From positions 74,233 to 138,232 of the forward strand of contig NZ_JACSYA010000013.1 in assembly GCF_029870285.1 (NCBI RefSeq): a stretch of 64,000 nt of DNA, written 5' to 3'. Source of the stretch: Delftia sp. PS-11. GTDB lineage: Bacteria > Pseudomonadota > Gammaproteobacteria > Burkholderiales > Burkholderiaceae_C. Below are positions 26,753-36,758 of the stretch, piece by piece (the first letter of the stretch is position 1; each line of letters starts with the position of its first letter). A model generated the notes under the pieces. The model saw nothing but the letters and a program-made list of their open reading frames with translations, had not been told where the DNA came from and did not search any database. The translations under genes and the position numbers were made by a program.

Positions 26753-27991
26753 TTATTTTTCTGAAAACAGCAATCCTGGATTGTCTCGCACCGCAGCCAT
26801 GGCCTGCCGCTGCATTGCCACATCCCCCGCGCGGCCCTGGCGGACCACGGCATACACAGGGCCTGGCCCATCGCCCGCCTCGGCACGCAGCACGACGGTG
26901 GCCGGCGCCTGGCGCGCGCAGCCCTTGGCGCAGCCCGTCACATGCAGATGGGCGCCGGGCGGCACCTGCGGCGCCAGCTCCAGGGCCAGCGCCAGGGTGG
27001 GCCCCAGCGCCTGGGCGCAGCCCGGCGCCCCCGTGCAGGCCGACACGCGCAGGCGCGGATCCTCGGCACTGGTGATCCATTCAGCGGCATGGTCCAGCCC
27101 CGCTGCCGCCCACCAGACGGGCCGAGGCGGGCCTGCCGCAGTGTCCTCCAGCAGCAGCATGCGCCAGGGCGTGGCGCGCAGGCCGGCCTGCGGCGGCAGG
27201 GCACGCAGCAGCCGCGCCAGGGCGCTGGCGGACAGGCGGCCCAGCGGCGCACCCGCCAGCCAGCCCAGGCCGGGCACCCAGCCCGGCGCAGGCGCCTGGC
27301 CCTGCGCCGCGTGCAGCGCCTGCCAGGCCATGCCCGGCGGCAGCGGCAGCGACCGGGCCACGGCAGCCATGCGCCCGGGGCGCAGGCCCTGGGTGCGGCA
27401 GCGGGCCGCATGGCCGGCAAACCAGCGCGCCCACTGCAGGCAGACTGCCACGGCCTGCTGCGCATCGCGGACCGCCAGCGCCTGCTCACGCCCATCAGGC
27501 CATACCAGCCAGCCCGAAGAGGTGCGCTGCAGCCGGATATCGGCCGACACGCCCGCCAGCCGGCCCGGCGCGCCCTCAATGGCCCAGCCGAACTTGGCCG
27601 GCAGGGCCTGCAGGTCATCGGCCGAGTCCAGCGCCTGCTGCAAGGCCCGGCCCATGGCGGCAACGCCCTCATGCGGACGGTGCAGCGGATCGAGCACCAC
27701 GTTGCGCCGGCGCTCACGGGCGGCATCGGCATCGAGCAGGCCCACGGCCGCCAGGGCGCGCAGCACGGCGCTGTGGCGCCCTGGCGCAATGCCGCGCAGT
27801 TGCACATTGGCGCGGCTGGACAGCTCCAGCGCGCCATTGCCATGCGCCAGGGCCAGGCGCGCCAGCCGCCGCGCCTGGGCCAGCGTCAGCCGGCCCAGCG
27901 GCGGGCGCACGCGCACCACCAGCCCGTCGCCGCTGGCCATGGGTTGCCAGGCGCCGGGGCACCAGCCTTGGATATGGGGAAGAGAGTTCAT
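26753..27991 (-). CDS. cobG: Precorrin-3B synthase
   Basis: A 412-residue protein related to sulfite/nitrite reductases, which inserts oxygen into precorrin-3A to make the C20 hydroxy-lactone; it marks the aerobic route. The ferredoxin-like half repeats (RPPLGRLTLAQARRLARLA, ELSSRANVQLRGI) are followed by the 4Fe-4S ligands CTGAPGC and TGCAKGC. The ATG at MNSLPHIQ is chosen because the upstream extension is hairpin-forming DNA. It heads the minus-strand cob cluster; no B12 riboswitch (no B12-box motif) is visible in the 105 bases before it. Confidence 0.9.
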   Translation of the reverse strand: MNSLPHIQGWCPGAWQPMASGDGLVVRVRPPLGRLTLAQARRLARLALAHGNGALELSSRANVQLRGIAPGRHSAVLRALAAVGLLDADAARERRRNVVLDPLHRPHEGVAAMGRALQQALDSADDLQALPAKFGWAIEGAPGRLAGVSADIRLQRTSSGWLVWPDGREQALAVRDAQQAVAVCLQWARWFAGHAARCRTQGLRPGRMAAVARSLPLPPGMAWQALHAAQGQAPAPGWVPGLGWLAGAPLGRLSASALARLLRALPPQAGLRATPWRMLLLEDTAAGPPRPVWWAAAGLDHAAEWITSAEDPRLRVSACTGAPGCAQALGPTLALALELAPQVPPGAHLHVTGCAKGCARQAPATVVLRAEAGDGPGPVYAVVRQGRAGDVAMQRQAMAAVRDNPGLLFSEK

Positions 27992-28058
27992 CGGTGGCGC
28001 CACTGTACGGCGCGCCGAGGGTCCGATGGCGCAACGCGGATTTGGCGATGCCGTTTGT

Positions 28059-28100
28059 TTGATCCATGCAGGGCCACGCATGCGGCCCTGCATGGATCAA
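28059..28100. repeat. Perfect 17-bp inverted repeat between cobG and a GGDEF gene
   Basis: Arms 28059-28075 and 28084-28100 are perfect reverse complements (TTGATCCATGCAGGGCC and its partner) with an 8-base loop. The right arm contains the stop of the GGDEF gene. On the minus strand the stem is followed by AAACAAACGG, not a T-run, so it is not a standard intrinsic terminator, but the stem is very stable and may limit read-through into cobG. Confidence 0.75.
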
Positions 28101-31100
28101 TGCGCCTCCTGCGCCACCTCCGGGATGCGTGGCGTCCAGCAGGTGACCTGGTTGCGGCCGTTGCGCTTGGAGTAGTACATCGCAGCATCGGCCCGTTCAA
28201 GGCATTGCGCGACACTGGCATCGCCTTGCTCCATGGTGCACACCCCCAGGCTCACGGTGAAGCGGATGGGCGCCAGCCCCTGGACAGGCACGGACAGACG
28301 CTCCACAGCCAGGCGCAGGTCCTCGGCCCGCCGCAGAGCCGTCTGCGCATCCACGCCGGACAGCAGCACCGCGAACTCTTCGCCCCCCAGACGCCCCTGC
28401 AGATCATCCGCGCGCAACTGCCGGGACACCGCAAGGACCAGATGCTTGAGCACCTCATCGCCCACGGCGTGCCCGTACGAATCATTGACCCGTTTGAAAT
28501 GGTCGATGTCCAGCATGACCAGCGCGCAAGGGCGGCCCAGGCCCATGCGCAGATGCTCCAGCTCCAGCTCCATGCGCCCGAGAAATGCGCGCCGGTTGCT
28601 GGCGCCTGTCAGCGCATCGGTGGACGCCAGCGTCTCCAGCTGCGACTCGCGCTGCTTGTAGTCCGTGACATCGTGGAACACCCAGCATTGCCCCAGCAGC
28701 TGCCCCTGCTGGCTCAGCGGCAACCGCTCGATCTCGATGTGCCGCCCGTTGGACAGCGCATGCACCGTGCGGCCCGAACCGGGCAACTGCACGCTGGCAT
28801 CGCACTGCAGCACCCGGGCCACCGGCATGGGCAGGTGAGGCACCAGCGACTGCACCGGCTCGCCCACCAGTTGTTCCGGGGCCAGGGGCAGCTGCAGCAT
28901 GGACACCAGCATGCGGTTGGCGGCAACGATGCACTGCCCCGCCCCGTCCGTGACCAGCAGGCCGGAGGGAAAGCGCTCGATGATGGCATCCATGCGCTGG
29001 CGCATCTGGGCCAGCCCGGCTTCTGCCTGGTGGCGGGCATCGATATCGAAAAGCGTCCAGATCACATTGCCCTCGGGGTCCTGCGGGTCCAGCAGCGTCC
29101 CCTGCATGTCGAACCAGCGCAGACCGCCGCCGGCCACGCGCAGGGCCCACTCCACGCGCACGGTGCCCTGGGCCTTGAGCTGGCCATACAGCCCGCCAAA
29201 TCCCACAAAGCTATCGTCGTTGCCGTGCAGTTGCCGCATGGGCAGGCCCGGCTGCACCGGGCCTGCCGCGATGCCGAAGCAGGCCGCCGCCCGCGCGTTG
29301 GCATATACGGCATCACGCGCGGGGCTGGCCACCAGCACCAGCGCGCTGCCCCGCTCCAGCAGGGCCCCCACCAGACGGGTCTGCTCCACACGCTCCTGGA
29401 TGTCGGAGTGCATGCCCATCATCCGCAAGGGCTTGCCATCGATGCCGTGCTGCGTGACTTCACCGCGCGACTCCACCCAGCGCCAGTTGCCATCGGCCTG
29501 GCGCAGCCGCATTTCCACGCGGAACGGCTCGCCCTGCTCAAGGTGCTTTTCCAGCAGGGACTGCACGCGCTGCCGGTCCTGGGGATGCAGCAGCTCCACA
29601 AAACCGGCCAGTGTGAATACCCCCAGGGCCTGGTCGGCCAGGCCCAGCATTTCATGGCAGCGCGCATCCCACTGCACGCGGTCGTTGACACAGTCCCATT
29701 GCCACAGGCCATCGCGGACCGCGCCAATGGTCAGGCGCAGCTGTTCCTCGCCGCGGCGCAAGGCTTCCTGCAGGGCCTCGTCGCGGGTCACATCGAGGAT
29801 GTAACCGTGCCAGAGCACCGAGCCGTCCTTTTCCAGTTGTGGCCGGGCATGGCCGTGCAGCCAGCGCACCATGCCGTCCGGCGCGACAACGCGGTAGCGG
29901 TGGGCCCAGTCGCCACGGGTGTGAATGGCCTGCGTGATGGAGCGATGCAGCGCAGCAAGGTCCGCCTGATGCACCTTGGCCGCCAGGCCGGACAGGCCCT
30001 GCGCCTGCACCTGCGGCGAAGCATCCAGGCAGTGCATGGAATAAAAGCCGGGATTGGTGAAACGCATCCGTGGCTGGCCCTGGGCATCCACTGCACACTG
30101 GAACAGCCCGCCCGGCACCTCGCGCGCCAGGCGCATGAAGCGCTGCTCGCTTTGCCTGCGCTGCGCCTCCTCGCGGCGGCGCTGCCATGCCAGCCAGGCA
30201 GTCAGCAGCGCCCCCAGGAAAATCAGCGCTGTTCCGATGCCATTGCGCCACAGGCTTTGCCGGATGGCGGCATTGAGCGGGCCATAGACAGCCTCGCTGT
30301 CCAGACCTGTGCTCACCAGCAGCGGAAAGCCTTGCACACGGCTCCAGGCGTACAGTCGGTGCGTGCCGTCGGGCATGGCCTGGGCCTCATAGGTGCCCTG
30401 CGCAATACCCGGTGCAAACAGCGCCAGCCGCTGCTGGGGAACCTCACGGCCCATGACATCGTCCTGCTGCTGCGAACGGGCCAGATAGGCGCCATCCTCG
30501 CGCAGCACCAAAATCACGTCACGCTGGCTATCGGCAATCGATTGCAACTGCCGGGACAGGTACTGTGGCGACAGCGACAGCACCAGCACGCCATCGAACT
30601 GCCCATCACGATACAGAGCACGGCTGAGCTGTACGCTCCACTTGCCCGAAACCCGTCCCAGCAAGGGGCGCCCCACGAACAGCGGTGCGGAGCCGGGCTG
30701 CAGATGCGCCTTGAAGTGCTCACGATCGGCAATGGACACCCCCTTGACGGCATGCGCAGGGTTGTCCAGGTTGCTGTAGATCACCATGCCCTGTGCATCG
30801 GCCACGGATACCTGCACGATCGTGCCCGACGGATAGGTGGCCTGGGCGGTGGCGATGGCACGCGCAAACGACGCCCTGTCACCCGACTCATAGTCGCTGA
30901 CCATATCCTGCAGCGTGTAATCCAGACCAGCAAGCATGGAGCGGACCTGCTCGGAAACTGCTCGCGACACCTGGGTGACACGCTGCCATGCATGCTCCTG
31001 CGTGTAGCGCTGAAGGTCACGATGGCTGTCCAGCAAGACCGACCAGTAAACGGCTGCCGCAAACAAGAGGCAACAGACGCCCGCCACAATAGCCAGCGAC

Positions 31101-31162
31101 GTTCTGGTCAGAGACTGCGCCACACCATGGGGTTCATCGGCAGGAAACGGATATGAAAGCAT
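28097..31162 (-). CDS. dCache-PAS-GGDEF diguanylate cyclase
   Basis: About 1021 residues. A first membrane helix (TRTSLAIVAGVCCLLFAAAVYWS) and a second near residue 325 (GIGTALIFLGALLTAWLAW) flank a periplasmic Cache sensor (VQVSVADAQGMVIYSNLD, RPLLGRVSGKWSVQLSR, LRQ-type helices). Four PAS-like units follow, with a PAC segment (YILDVTRDEALQEAL), and then a GGDEF domain starting DALTGASNRRAFL. The active motif is GGEEF; an inhibitory RxxD (RADD) lies five residues before it, so product inhibition is likely. It should make c-di-GMP in response to periplasmic and cytosolic cues. The start is uncertain (open frame continues upstream). Confidence 0.9.
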   Translation of the reverse strand: MLSYPFPADEPHGVAQSLTRTSLAIVAGVCCLLFAAAVYWSVLLDSHRDLQRYTQEHAWQRVTQVSRAVSEQVRSMLAGLDYTLQDMVSDYESGDRASFARAIATAQATYPSGTIVQVSVADAQGMVIYSNLDNPAHAVKGVSIADREHFKAHLQPGSAPLFVGRPLLGRVSGKWSVQLSRALYRDGQFDGVLVLSLSPQYLSRQLQSIADSQRDVILVLREDGAYLARSQQQDDVMGREVPQQRLALFAPGIAQGTYEAQAMPDGTHRLYAWSRVQGFPLLVSTGLDSEAVYGPLNAAIRQSLWRNGIGTALIFLGALLTAWLAWQRRREEAQRRQSEQRFMRLAREVPGGLFQCAVDAQGQPRMRFTNPGFYSMHCLDASPQVQAQGLSGLAAKVHQADLAALHRSITQAIHTRGDWAHRYRVVAPDGMVRWLHGHARPQLEKDGSVLWHGYILDVTRDEALQEALRRGEEQLRLTIGAVRDGLWQWDCVNDRVQWDARCHEMLGLADQALGVFTLAGFVELLHPQDRQRVQSLLEKHLEQGEPFRVEMRLRQADGNWRWVESRGEVTQHGIDGKPLRMMGMHSDIQERVEQTRLVGALLERGSALVLVASPARDAVYANARAAACFGIAAGPVQPGLPMRQLHGNDDSFVGFGGLYGQLKAQGTVRVEWALRVAGGGLRWFDMQGTLLDPQDPEGNVIWTLFDIDARHQAEAGLAQMRQRMDAIIERFPSGLLVTDGAGQCIVAANRMLVSMLQLPLAPEQLVGEPVQSLVPHLPMPVARVLQCDASVQLPGSGRTVHALSNGRHIEIERLPLSQQGQLLGQCWVFHDVTDYKQRESQLETLASTDALTGASNRRAFLGRMELELEHLRMGLGRPCALVMLDIDHFKRVNDSYGHAVGDEVLKHLVLAVSRQLRADDLQGRLGGEEFAVLLSGVDAQTALRRAEDLRLAVERLSVPVQGLAPIRFTVSLGVCTMEQGDASVAQCLERADAAMYYSKRNGRNQVTCWTPRIPEVAQEAH

Positions 31163-31455
31163 GCAAGAGGCTGGAAAAACGAAACAGGCGGCAGTGCTGC
31201 GCCTGGCCGGGTCAAGACACGGACCCGGGTGGCGCGGCAAAAAACGGTGAGCGGATCAGCCGGCCCCTGTCCAGCCGGCCCCCTGCTTCATGGGGCGCGG
31301 GCTGGCAGGCCCTGTGATAGTGATCATGTTGTCCATGGCTCGGCCTTCCTGGAACCTGGGTTCCCTGACCGCCCACGCGCTGCTTGCATGCTACCCGACG
31401 CAGCGCCGGGCTTTCTGTCCGTTTGCTATCGTTTTCTTCCTTTTGTCCGGGCGTG

Positions 31456-33078
31456 TCAACAGGATTGGATCAGGAGATAAGGCGTTGCATCCGTGCGTTC
31501 GCGCGACTCCTGCGCACCCAGCCGGAAGATTTCCACCGCCTGCTCCAGCTGCTGGGCCTGCATCCTGAGACTGGCCGCTGCGGCTGCGCTTTGCTCGACC
31601 AGCGCAGCGTTCTGCTGCGTTGCCAGGTCCATCTGGCTGACGGCCTGGCCGACCTGGATGACGCCTGTGCTTTGCTCGTCGCTGGCGCTGCTGATCTCGC
31701 CCATCAGATCGGTCACGCGCCGGATGGACTGCACGACCTCCGCCATCGAGGTACCCGCGCGGTCAGCCAGCTCGGAGCCCTGCTGCACACGTGTGGCACT
31801 GGTCCCGATCAGGTGCTTGATTTCATGGGCAGCCTGTGCGCTGCGCTGCGCCAGGGTGCGCACCTCACCGGCCACCACGGCAAAGCCCCGGCCCTGCTCG
31901 CCAGCGCGCGCAGCCTCCACGGCGGCATTGAGCGCCAGGATATTGGTCTGGAAGGCAATCGCGTCGATCACGCCCACGATTTCCCCGACCTGGCGCGAAC
32001 TGTCGCTGATGTCCCGCATCGCGGCCACCACCTCCTGCACCACAGTGCCCACCTTGGCCGCCACCTGGCTTGCCCCCAGCGCGAGCTGGTTGACCTGGCG
32101 CGCGTTGTCCGCATTTTGCTGAACCGTCAGGGACAGCTGGTCCATCGATGCCGTAGTCACCTGCAGCGCCGAAGCCTGCTGCTCCGTGCGCTGGCTCAGA
32201 TCGGCATTGCCCCTGGCGATCTCCGCACTGGCAACGGCCACGCTGTGCGCGTTGCTGCGCACGCCCTGCACCACCGATGCCAGGCTTTGCAGCATGGCGT
32301 TGAGAGAATCCTGCACACTGCCGGCAGAGGCACTATCACGCACCAGCTCCTGGCTGAGGTTGCCTGCTGCGATCTGCTGTGCCACCTGTCTCAGATGGCC
32401 AGGCTCGGCACCCAGCCTGCGCATGAGGCTGCGGGCAATGACCTGTCCCATGACCACCACCAGCACGAAGGCAAGGGCACACGCCGCCATCAGCAGATTG
32501 CGGCGCAGCGCATACTCCTGCGCCGCTTGATCGATAATTTGCCGCGAGCCTGCCTGGGCCAGCTCGCTGTACCGGTCCGTAGCCGCGATCAGCTCCACCA
32601 GCAGAGGACGGCATTCGTTGTTCATGCGGGTGATCGCCGCCTCCTTGTGGCGCTGGAGCGCCAGATCCACGATGCCCAGCGCCACCGGCCCATAGCGGCT
32701 CTCGACTTGGGCGATGCGCTCGGCCTGCGCGCGCGCATCCGCTCCCGCATCGGGCGCAGCCACCATGGCCTTGAGCTCGCCCAGCAGGCGCTGGACTTCG
32801 GCATGCGCCGCAGTCACCACCGCCTTCTCGACCTGCAAATCGGCATCCGACTCCACCAGCACCAGATTGCGCGCAGCAATGGCTCGCCGGTCCACGGCCG
32901 AACGGATCTGCGCGGCCAGGCGCGCGCGGGCGTTGACCTGCGCAACGAAATGGCTGAGATTGTCGTTGGCGCTTTCCAGCGCACGCAGCGCCAGCGCGGA
33001 CACCAGCGCCACCATCAACGCCAGCAGACCAAAGGCAATGGTCAAGCGGGCCTTGATCGTCAGGTTGTGCAAATTCAT
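31456..33078 (-). CDS. Methyl-accepting chemotaxis protein, 4-helix-bundle sensor
   Basis: A 540-residue chemoreceptor. Membrane helices at about 8-32 and 190-212 bound a periplasmic four-helix bundle sensor; a HAMP-like linker leads to the signalling hairpin with the highly conserved tip [37 protein letters not shown] (core about residues 375-415). Methylation helices flank it. The C-terminus (LLIQSC) lacks a CheR-binding pentapeptide. It is downstream of a cheW gene by 59 bases on the same strand, so receptor and adaptor are probably co-expressed. Confidence 0.93.
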   Translation of the reverse strand: MNLHNLTIKARLTIAFGLLALMVALVSALALRALESANDNLSHFVAQVNARARLAAQIRSAVDRRAIAARNLVLVESDADLQVEKAVVTAAHAEVQRLLGELKAMVAAPDAGADARAQAERIAQVESRYGPVALGIVDLALQRHKEAAITRMNNECRPLLVELIAATDRYSELAQAGSRQIIDQAAQEYALRRNLLMAACALAFVLVVVMGQVIARSLMRRLGAEPGHLRQVAQQIAAGNLSQELVRDSASAGSVQDSLNAMLQSLASVVQGVRSNAHSVAVASAEIARGNADLSQRTEQQASALQVTTASMDQLSLTVQQNADNARQVNQLALGASQVAAKVGTVVQEVVAAMRDISDSSRQVGEIVGVIDAIAFQTNILALNAAVEAARAGEQGRGFAVVAGEVRTLAQRSAQAAHEIKHLIGTSATRVQQGSELADRAGTSMAEVVQSIRRVTDLMGEISSASDEQSTGVIQVGQAVSQMDLATQQNAALVEQSAAAAASLRMQAQQLEQAVEIFRLGAQESRERTDATPYLLIQSC

Positions 33079-33137
33079 GCGCTCTCTCCCATCGGAACAT
33101 TCACGCGGATCGGGGATAGCGAGGCTTGCGCAGCTGC

Positions 33138-33599
33138 CTACAGGCCGGCCACAGCCCCGTCCATCAGCCTGCCGGCATCGACCAGGATCAGCGCACGTTC
33201 GTCCTGCACGCCCATGGCCAGAAGGTAGTCGTTGGCAGCGCTGTCGCTGAGCACGGGCATGGTGCGCAACTGCTGCGGCAGCAGCGTCACCACATCGGTC
33301 ACGCTGTCGACCACCATGCCCACCAGGCCGCGCGCCAGGCGCAGCATGATCGTCACCGTGGACTCGTCATAGTCCCGGCGCTGCAGCCCCAGCTTGCTGC
33401 GCAGGTCGATCACCGGCACCACCTCGCCACGCAGATCCAGCACGCCGTTGACGTAGTCAGGGGCGTTGTACAGCGGGGTGGGCGCCTGGTACGTATGGAT
33501 CTCCTGCACCTGCAGGACATCGATGCCGTATTCCTCGCCATCCATGCGGAATGACAGCCACTGCCGGGGCGCATCCGTGTCAGAGGTGTTTGTTATCAT
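33138..33599 (-). CDS. cheW: Chemotaxis adaptor CheW
   Basis: A 153-residue CheW with the double beta-barrel signature [48 protein letters not shown] and [12 protein letters not shown]. CheW couples receptors to the CheA kinase. The chosen start (MITNTSDTD) is five codons inside a longer open frame. No cheA, cheY, cheR or cheB is in the window, so this must work with a kinase encoded elsewhere. The upstream 250 bp are AT-rich and contain the promoters of this gene and the divergent GGDEF-EAL gene. Confidence 0.93.
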   Translation of the reverse strand: MITNTSDTDAPRQWLSFRMDGEEYGIDVLQVQEIHTYQAPTPLYNAPDYVNGVLDLRGEVVPVIDLRSKLGLQRRDYDESTVTIMLRLARGLVGMVVDSVTDVVTLLPQQLRTMPVLSDSAANDYLLAMGVQDERALILVDAGRLMDGAVAGL

Positions 33600-33804
33600 T
33601 TTAACCAAATGCAAGTGATTAATTTGATAGAAATCCTATCATCAATCCGCATATTTGCAACCTGTAGTTACAAAATTTGCAGCAACTCTTACACTTCCTC
33701 AGTCCAGCGCACACCAGCTGCTCCCCTGCAGATATAGGGAAAAACTCTGCTCCGCCTTTTTTCTTTGAAAAAAACAAAGCAGAAAACCCGTGCTGTCCCG
33801 GTAT

Positions 33805-33824
33805 CTTTCGGCGGATGCCGAAAG
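33805..33824. promoter_or_regulatory. Stem-loop in the leader of the GGDEF-EAL gene
   Basis: CTTTCGGC-GGAT-GCCGAAAG is a perfect 8-bp stem with a 4-base loop, 29 bases before the ATG. It could act in mRNA stability or translation, or be a protein-binding palindrome; no T-run follows, so it is not a terminator. Confidence 0.45.
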
Positions 33825-33853
33825 CGGTAACGGTCAACAAATAGGCGCACCCC

Positions 33854-36526
33854 ATGGTCACATCGGCAAGGCGCCGCTTCATCTGGCTCATCACTGCCAG
33901 CTACGGGCTGCTCGCCCTGGCCTGGATCGTCCTGTCCGACCAGTTGCTTTTCGCGCTGGCAGGCGAGGCGCAAATCGGCAGTGTTTCCATGCTCAAAGGA
34001 CTGTTCTTTGTGCTGGCGACGGCGTTCGCGCTGTACATGGCCCTGAGTGCCGTGCCTGCAGAGCCGGTGGCCGCAGGCTCGGCGATCACCCGCAGGCCTG
34101 GCCAGCGGCGCATTCCTGCCTGGGCCGCCTACCTGTTTGCCGCTGCCGTGAGCCTGGCCATGCTCTCCATGCGCGACATGCTGACCGAGCACTTGAGTGA
34201 ACGGGCCCTGATCATGATGTTCATGCTGCCCATCCTGCTCAGTGCGCTGGCGGGAGGCCTCGGTGCCGGACTGCTGTCCACCGCCATGGCCGTCCTGGGC
34301 ATGGACCATCTGGATATGGAGCCCCTGCGCAGCATCTATGTGGCATCCACGCGCGACCGGCTGCTGCTGGGTATCCTGGCATTCAATGGCATTGTGGTCA
34401 GCCTGCTGGTTGAATCGCTGCAGCGTTCGCTGCGCAAATCCGACCTGCAGCGCCTGCTGCTCGATTCCGTGATTTCAGGCACATCCGATGCGGTCTACGT
34501 CAAAGACCTCGATGGCCGCTACCTGCTGGTCAACGAAGCGACTGCCCGCTATATTGGCAGGCCTGCACAGGACATCGTCGGCAAACGCGATTTCGATCTG
34601 TTTCCCGAGGCAACCGCGCAGCGGCTCACCCAGAAAGACAAGCAGGTACTGCAGGCAGGGGTGACCAGCACCCACGAAGAGCGCATGAAAACCGGGCAGG
34701 GGCAGTCGCTGTACTTCCTGGTCACCAAGGGCCCTGTGACCAACGGCCTGGGACAAAAGACGGGGCTGTTCGGCATCGCGCGCGAGATCACGGCCCGCAA
34801 GCTGACAGAGCAGGAGCTGGCCCAGGCAGCCGCCGTCTTCGAGAGCAGCCACCAGGGGATCATGATCGTCACCCCCAGCCGGCAGATCAGCCGGGTCAAT
34901 CCGGCGTTCACGCGGATCACCGGCTACACCCTGGAAGATGTCCAGGGCAAAACCCCGCGAACCCTGTCCTCCGGCCTGCACGGACCCGAGTTCTACCGCC
35001 AGATGTGGGCCTGCATCGCCCGCGATGGCTTCTGGCATGGCGAGATCTGGAACCGCCGCAAATCGGGCGAGGTCTACGCGGAAATGCTGTCGATCTCGGT
35101 GGCGCGCGGCGAGGATGCCAGCGTACAGCACTACATCGGCGTCTTCACCGACATCAGCCAGATCAAGGCCCACGAGGCGGCGCTGGACCGCGCCAACCAC
35201 TACGATGCACTGACCGGGCTGCCCAACCGGCGCCTGCTCATCGACCGCCTGAACCAGGCCGTGCTGCGCATCGCCTCCAGCGGCAAATTCCTCGCCGTCT
35301 GCTTCATCGACCTGGACGGGTTCAAGGAAATCAATGACCACCATGGCGCCCAGGCTGGCGACACGCTGCTGATCGGTGTCACGGAAAACCTCAAGGCCGT
35401 GCTGCGGGGCGACGATACGCTGGCACGGCTGGGCGGCGATGAATTCGTGCTGCTGCTGTCGAACATGGAGTCGGCACAGGGCTGCACCGCCATTCTCGAC
35501 CGTGTGCTCGCCGCCGTCAGCCAGCCGGTGGACATCGGCGGCAGCACCCAGGTGGCCACCAGCGCCAGCATCGGCGTCTGCCTCTACCCCGATGACCAGG
35601 CGGATCCCGACACCCTGCTGCGCCATGCGGACCAGGCCATGTGCCTGGCCAAAGAGGCTGGCAAGAACCGCTACCACCTGTACGACCCCGACCATGACCG
35701 CAAGGCCCAGGCCCACCGCCTGCAGGTCATGCGGCTGCGCAGCGCCCTGGAAAAGAACGAATTCCAGCTGTACTACCAGCCCAAGGTAGAGCTGCGCAGC
35801 GGCCGGCTGACCGGCGTGGAGGCACTGCTGCGCTGGTGCGAGCCGCAGCGCGGCATCCGCCCGCCGTCGGAATTCCTGCCCTTCATCGCAGGCAGCGACC
35901 TGGAGCTGCCCCTGGGGCGCTGGGTCATCCGCGAGGCCATCGCCCAGGCGGCCCAATGGGCGGCCCAGGGGCTGGAAATCCAGGTAAGCATCAATATCGG
36001 CGCCCTGCAGCTGCTGGACCCCGGGTTTCCCGAAGACCTCAAGGCAGTGCTGTCACAGCACCCCGGCCTGCCGGCCCAGCGCATCGAGCTGGAAATCCTG
36101 GAGAGCGCAGCCCTGGCCGACATGGGCCAGGCCATCGCCGTGCTGCGCCAGTGCCGCCAGATGGGCGTGCGCTTCGCGCTCGATGACTTTGGCACCGGCT
36201 ACTCCTCGCTGACCTACCTGCGCAAGCTGCCCCTGCAGACACTGAAGATCGACCAGAGCTTCGTGCGCGACATGCTGGGCGACCCCGACGACCTCAACAT
36301 TGTCGAGAGCGTCATCAAGCTGGCCTCCACCTTCAAGCTGGAAGCCGTGGCCGAAGGCGTGGAAACCCACGAACACGCCTGGCTGCTGCAGCGCATGGGC
36401 TGCCATGTCGGCCAGGGCTATGGCATCTCCCGCCCCATGGCCGCACAACAACTGCCGGACTGGCTTCGCCAGTGGCAAGAAGGCAGCAACTGGCTGGCGC
36501 CGCAGCAGCAAGCCCCCCAGGCCTGA
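33854..36526 (+). CDS. Membrane PAS-PAS-GGDEF-EAL c-di-GMP enzyme
   Basis: An 890-residue protein. The N-terminal 200 residues hold several membrane helices, the later ones resembling the DUF4118 sensor (MLPILLSALAGGLGAGLLSTAMAVLG). Two PAS domains follow (GTSDAVYVKDLDGRYLLVNEATARYIG and SSHQGIMIVTPSRQISRVNPAFTRITGY). The cyclase domain keeps LGGDEFVLLL, and the phosphodiesterase domain keeps VEALLRW, the DDFGTGYSSL loop and EAVAEGVET, so both activities look intact. It should switch c-di-GMP up or down depending on PAS and membrane input. Confidence 0.93.
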   Translation: MVTSARRRFIWLITASYGLLALAWIVLSDQLLFALAGEAQIGSVSMLKGLFFVLATAFALYMALSAVPAEPVAAGSAITRRPGQRRIPAWAAYLFAAAVSLAMLSMRDMLTEHLSERALIMMFMLPILLSALAGGLGAGLLSTAMAVLGMDHLDMEPLRSIYVASTRDRLLLGILAFNGIVVSLLVESLQRSLRKSDLQRLLLDSVISGTSDAVYVKDLDGRYLLVNEATARYIGRPAQDIVGKRDFDLFPEATAQRLTQKDKQVLQAGVTSTHEERMKTGQGQSLYFLVTKGPVTNGLGQKTGLFGIAREITARKLTEQELAQAAAVFESSHQGIMIVTPSRQISRVNPAFTRITGYTLEDVQGKTPRTLSSGLHGPEFYRQMWACIARDGFWHGEIWNRRKSGEVYAEMLSISVARGEDASVQHYIGVFTDISQIKAHEAALDRANHYDALTGLPNRRLLIDRLNQAVLRIASSGKFLAVCFIDLDGFKEINDHHGAQAGDTLLIGVTENLKAVLRGDDTLARLGGDEFVLLLSNMESAQGCTAILDRVLAAVSQPVDIGGSTQVATSASIGVCLYPDDQADPDTLLRHADQAMCLAKEAGKNRYHLYDPDHDRKAQAHRLQVMRLRSALEKNEFQLYYQPKVELRSGRLTGVEALLRWCEPQRGIRPPSEFLPFIAGSDLELPLGRWVIREAIAQAAQWAAQGLEIQVSINIGALQLLDPGFPEDLKAVLSQHPGLPAQRIELEILESAALADMGQAIAVLRQCRQMGVRFALDDFGTGYSSLTYLRKLPLQTLKIDQSFVRDMLGDPDDLNIVESVIKLASTFKLEAVAEGVETHEHAWLLQRMGCHVGQGYGISRPMAAQQLPDWLRQWQEGSNWLAPQQQAPQA

Positions 36527-36758
36527 GCGCCATCCCCCCTCTGCACGCGCCTGCGCCCCTGCTGTGCGGCGCAGCCGTCCATGCGCTGCGGGCATGGCCT
36601 GCGCGCTCGCTGCCGACAAGCACATCCGCCGCAACACAGGCGGGCAATACCCCTATCGCCATCCTTAGCATTTTTTGCAGGTTGTAAGCAAACTAACAGC
36701 GTTCGAAAGTATCATTTCAATCAAATAAATCATTTAACCCACCATACAGGGAACACCC

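Noticed and set aside
27992..28096. Cobalamin riboswitch before cobG
   Set aside because: The gap is only 105 bases and lacks a B12 box on the coding strand; a GCCACTG-like string occurs only on the opposite strand.
26942..31156. A 1404-codon open frame antisense to cobG and the GGDEF gene
   Set aside because: It runs opposite to two well-supported genes, its translation is low-complexity (His, Gln, Arg rich), and long antisense frames are expected at this GC content.
33763..33779. Intrinsic terminator at CTTTG-A7-CAAAG
   Set aside because: The stem is only 5 bp and weak, and it sits between divergent genes where no terminator is needed.
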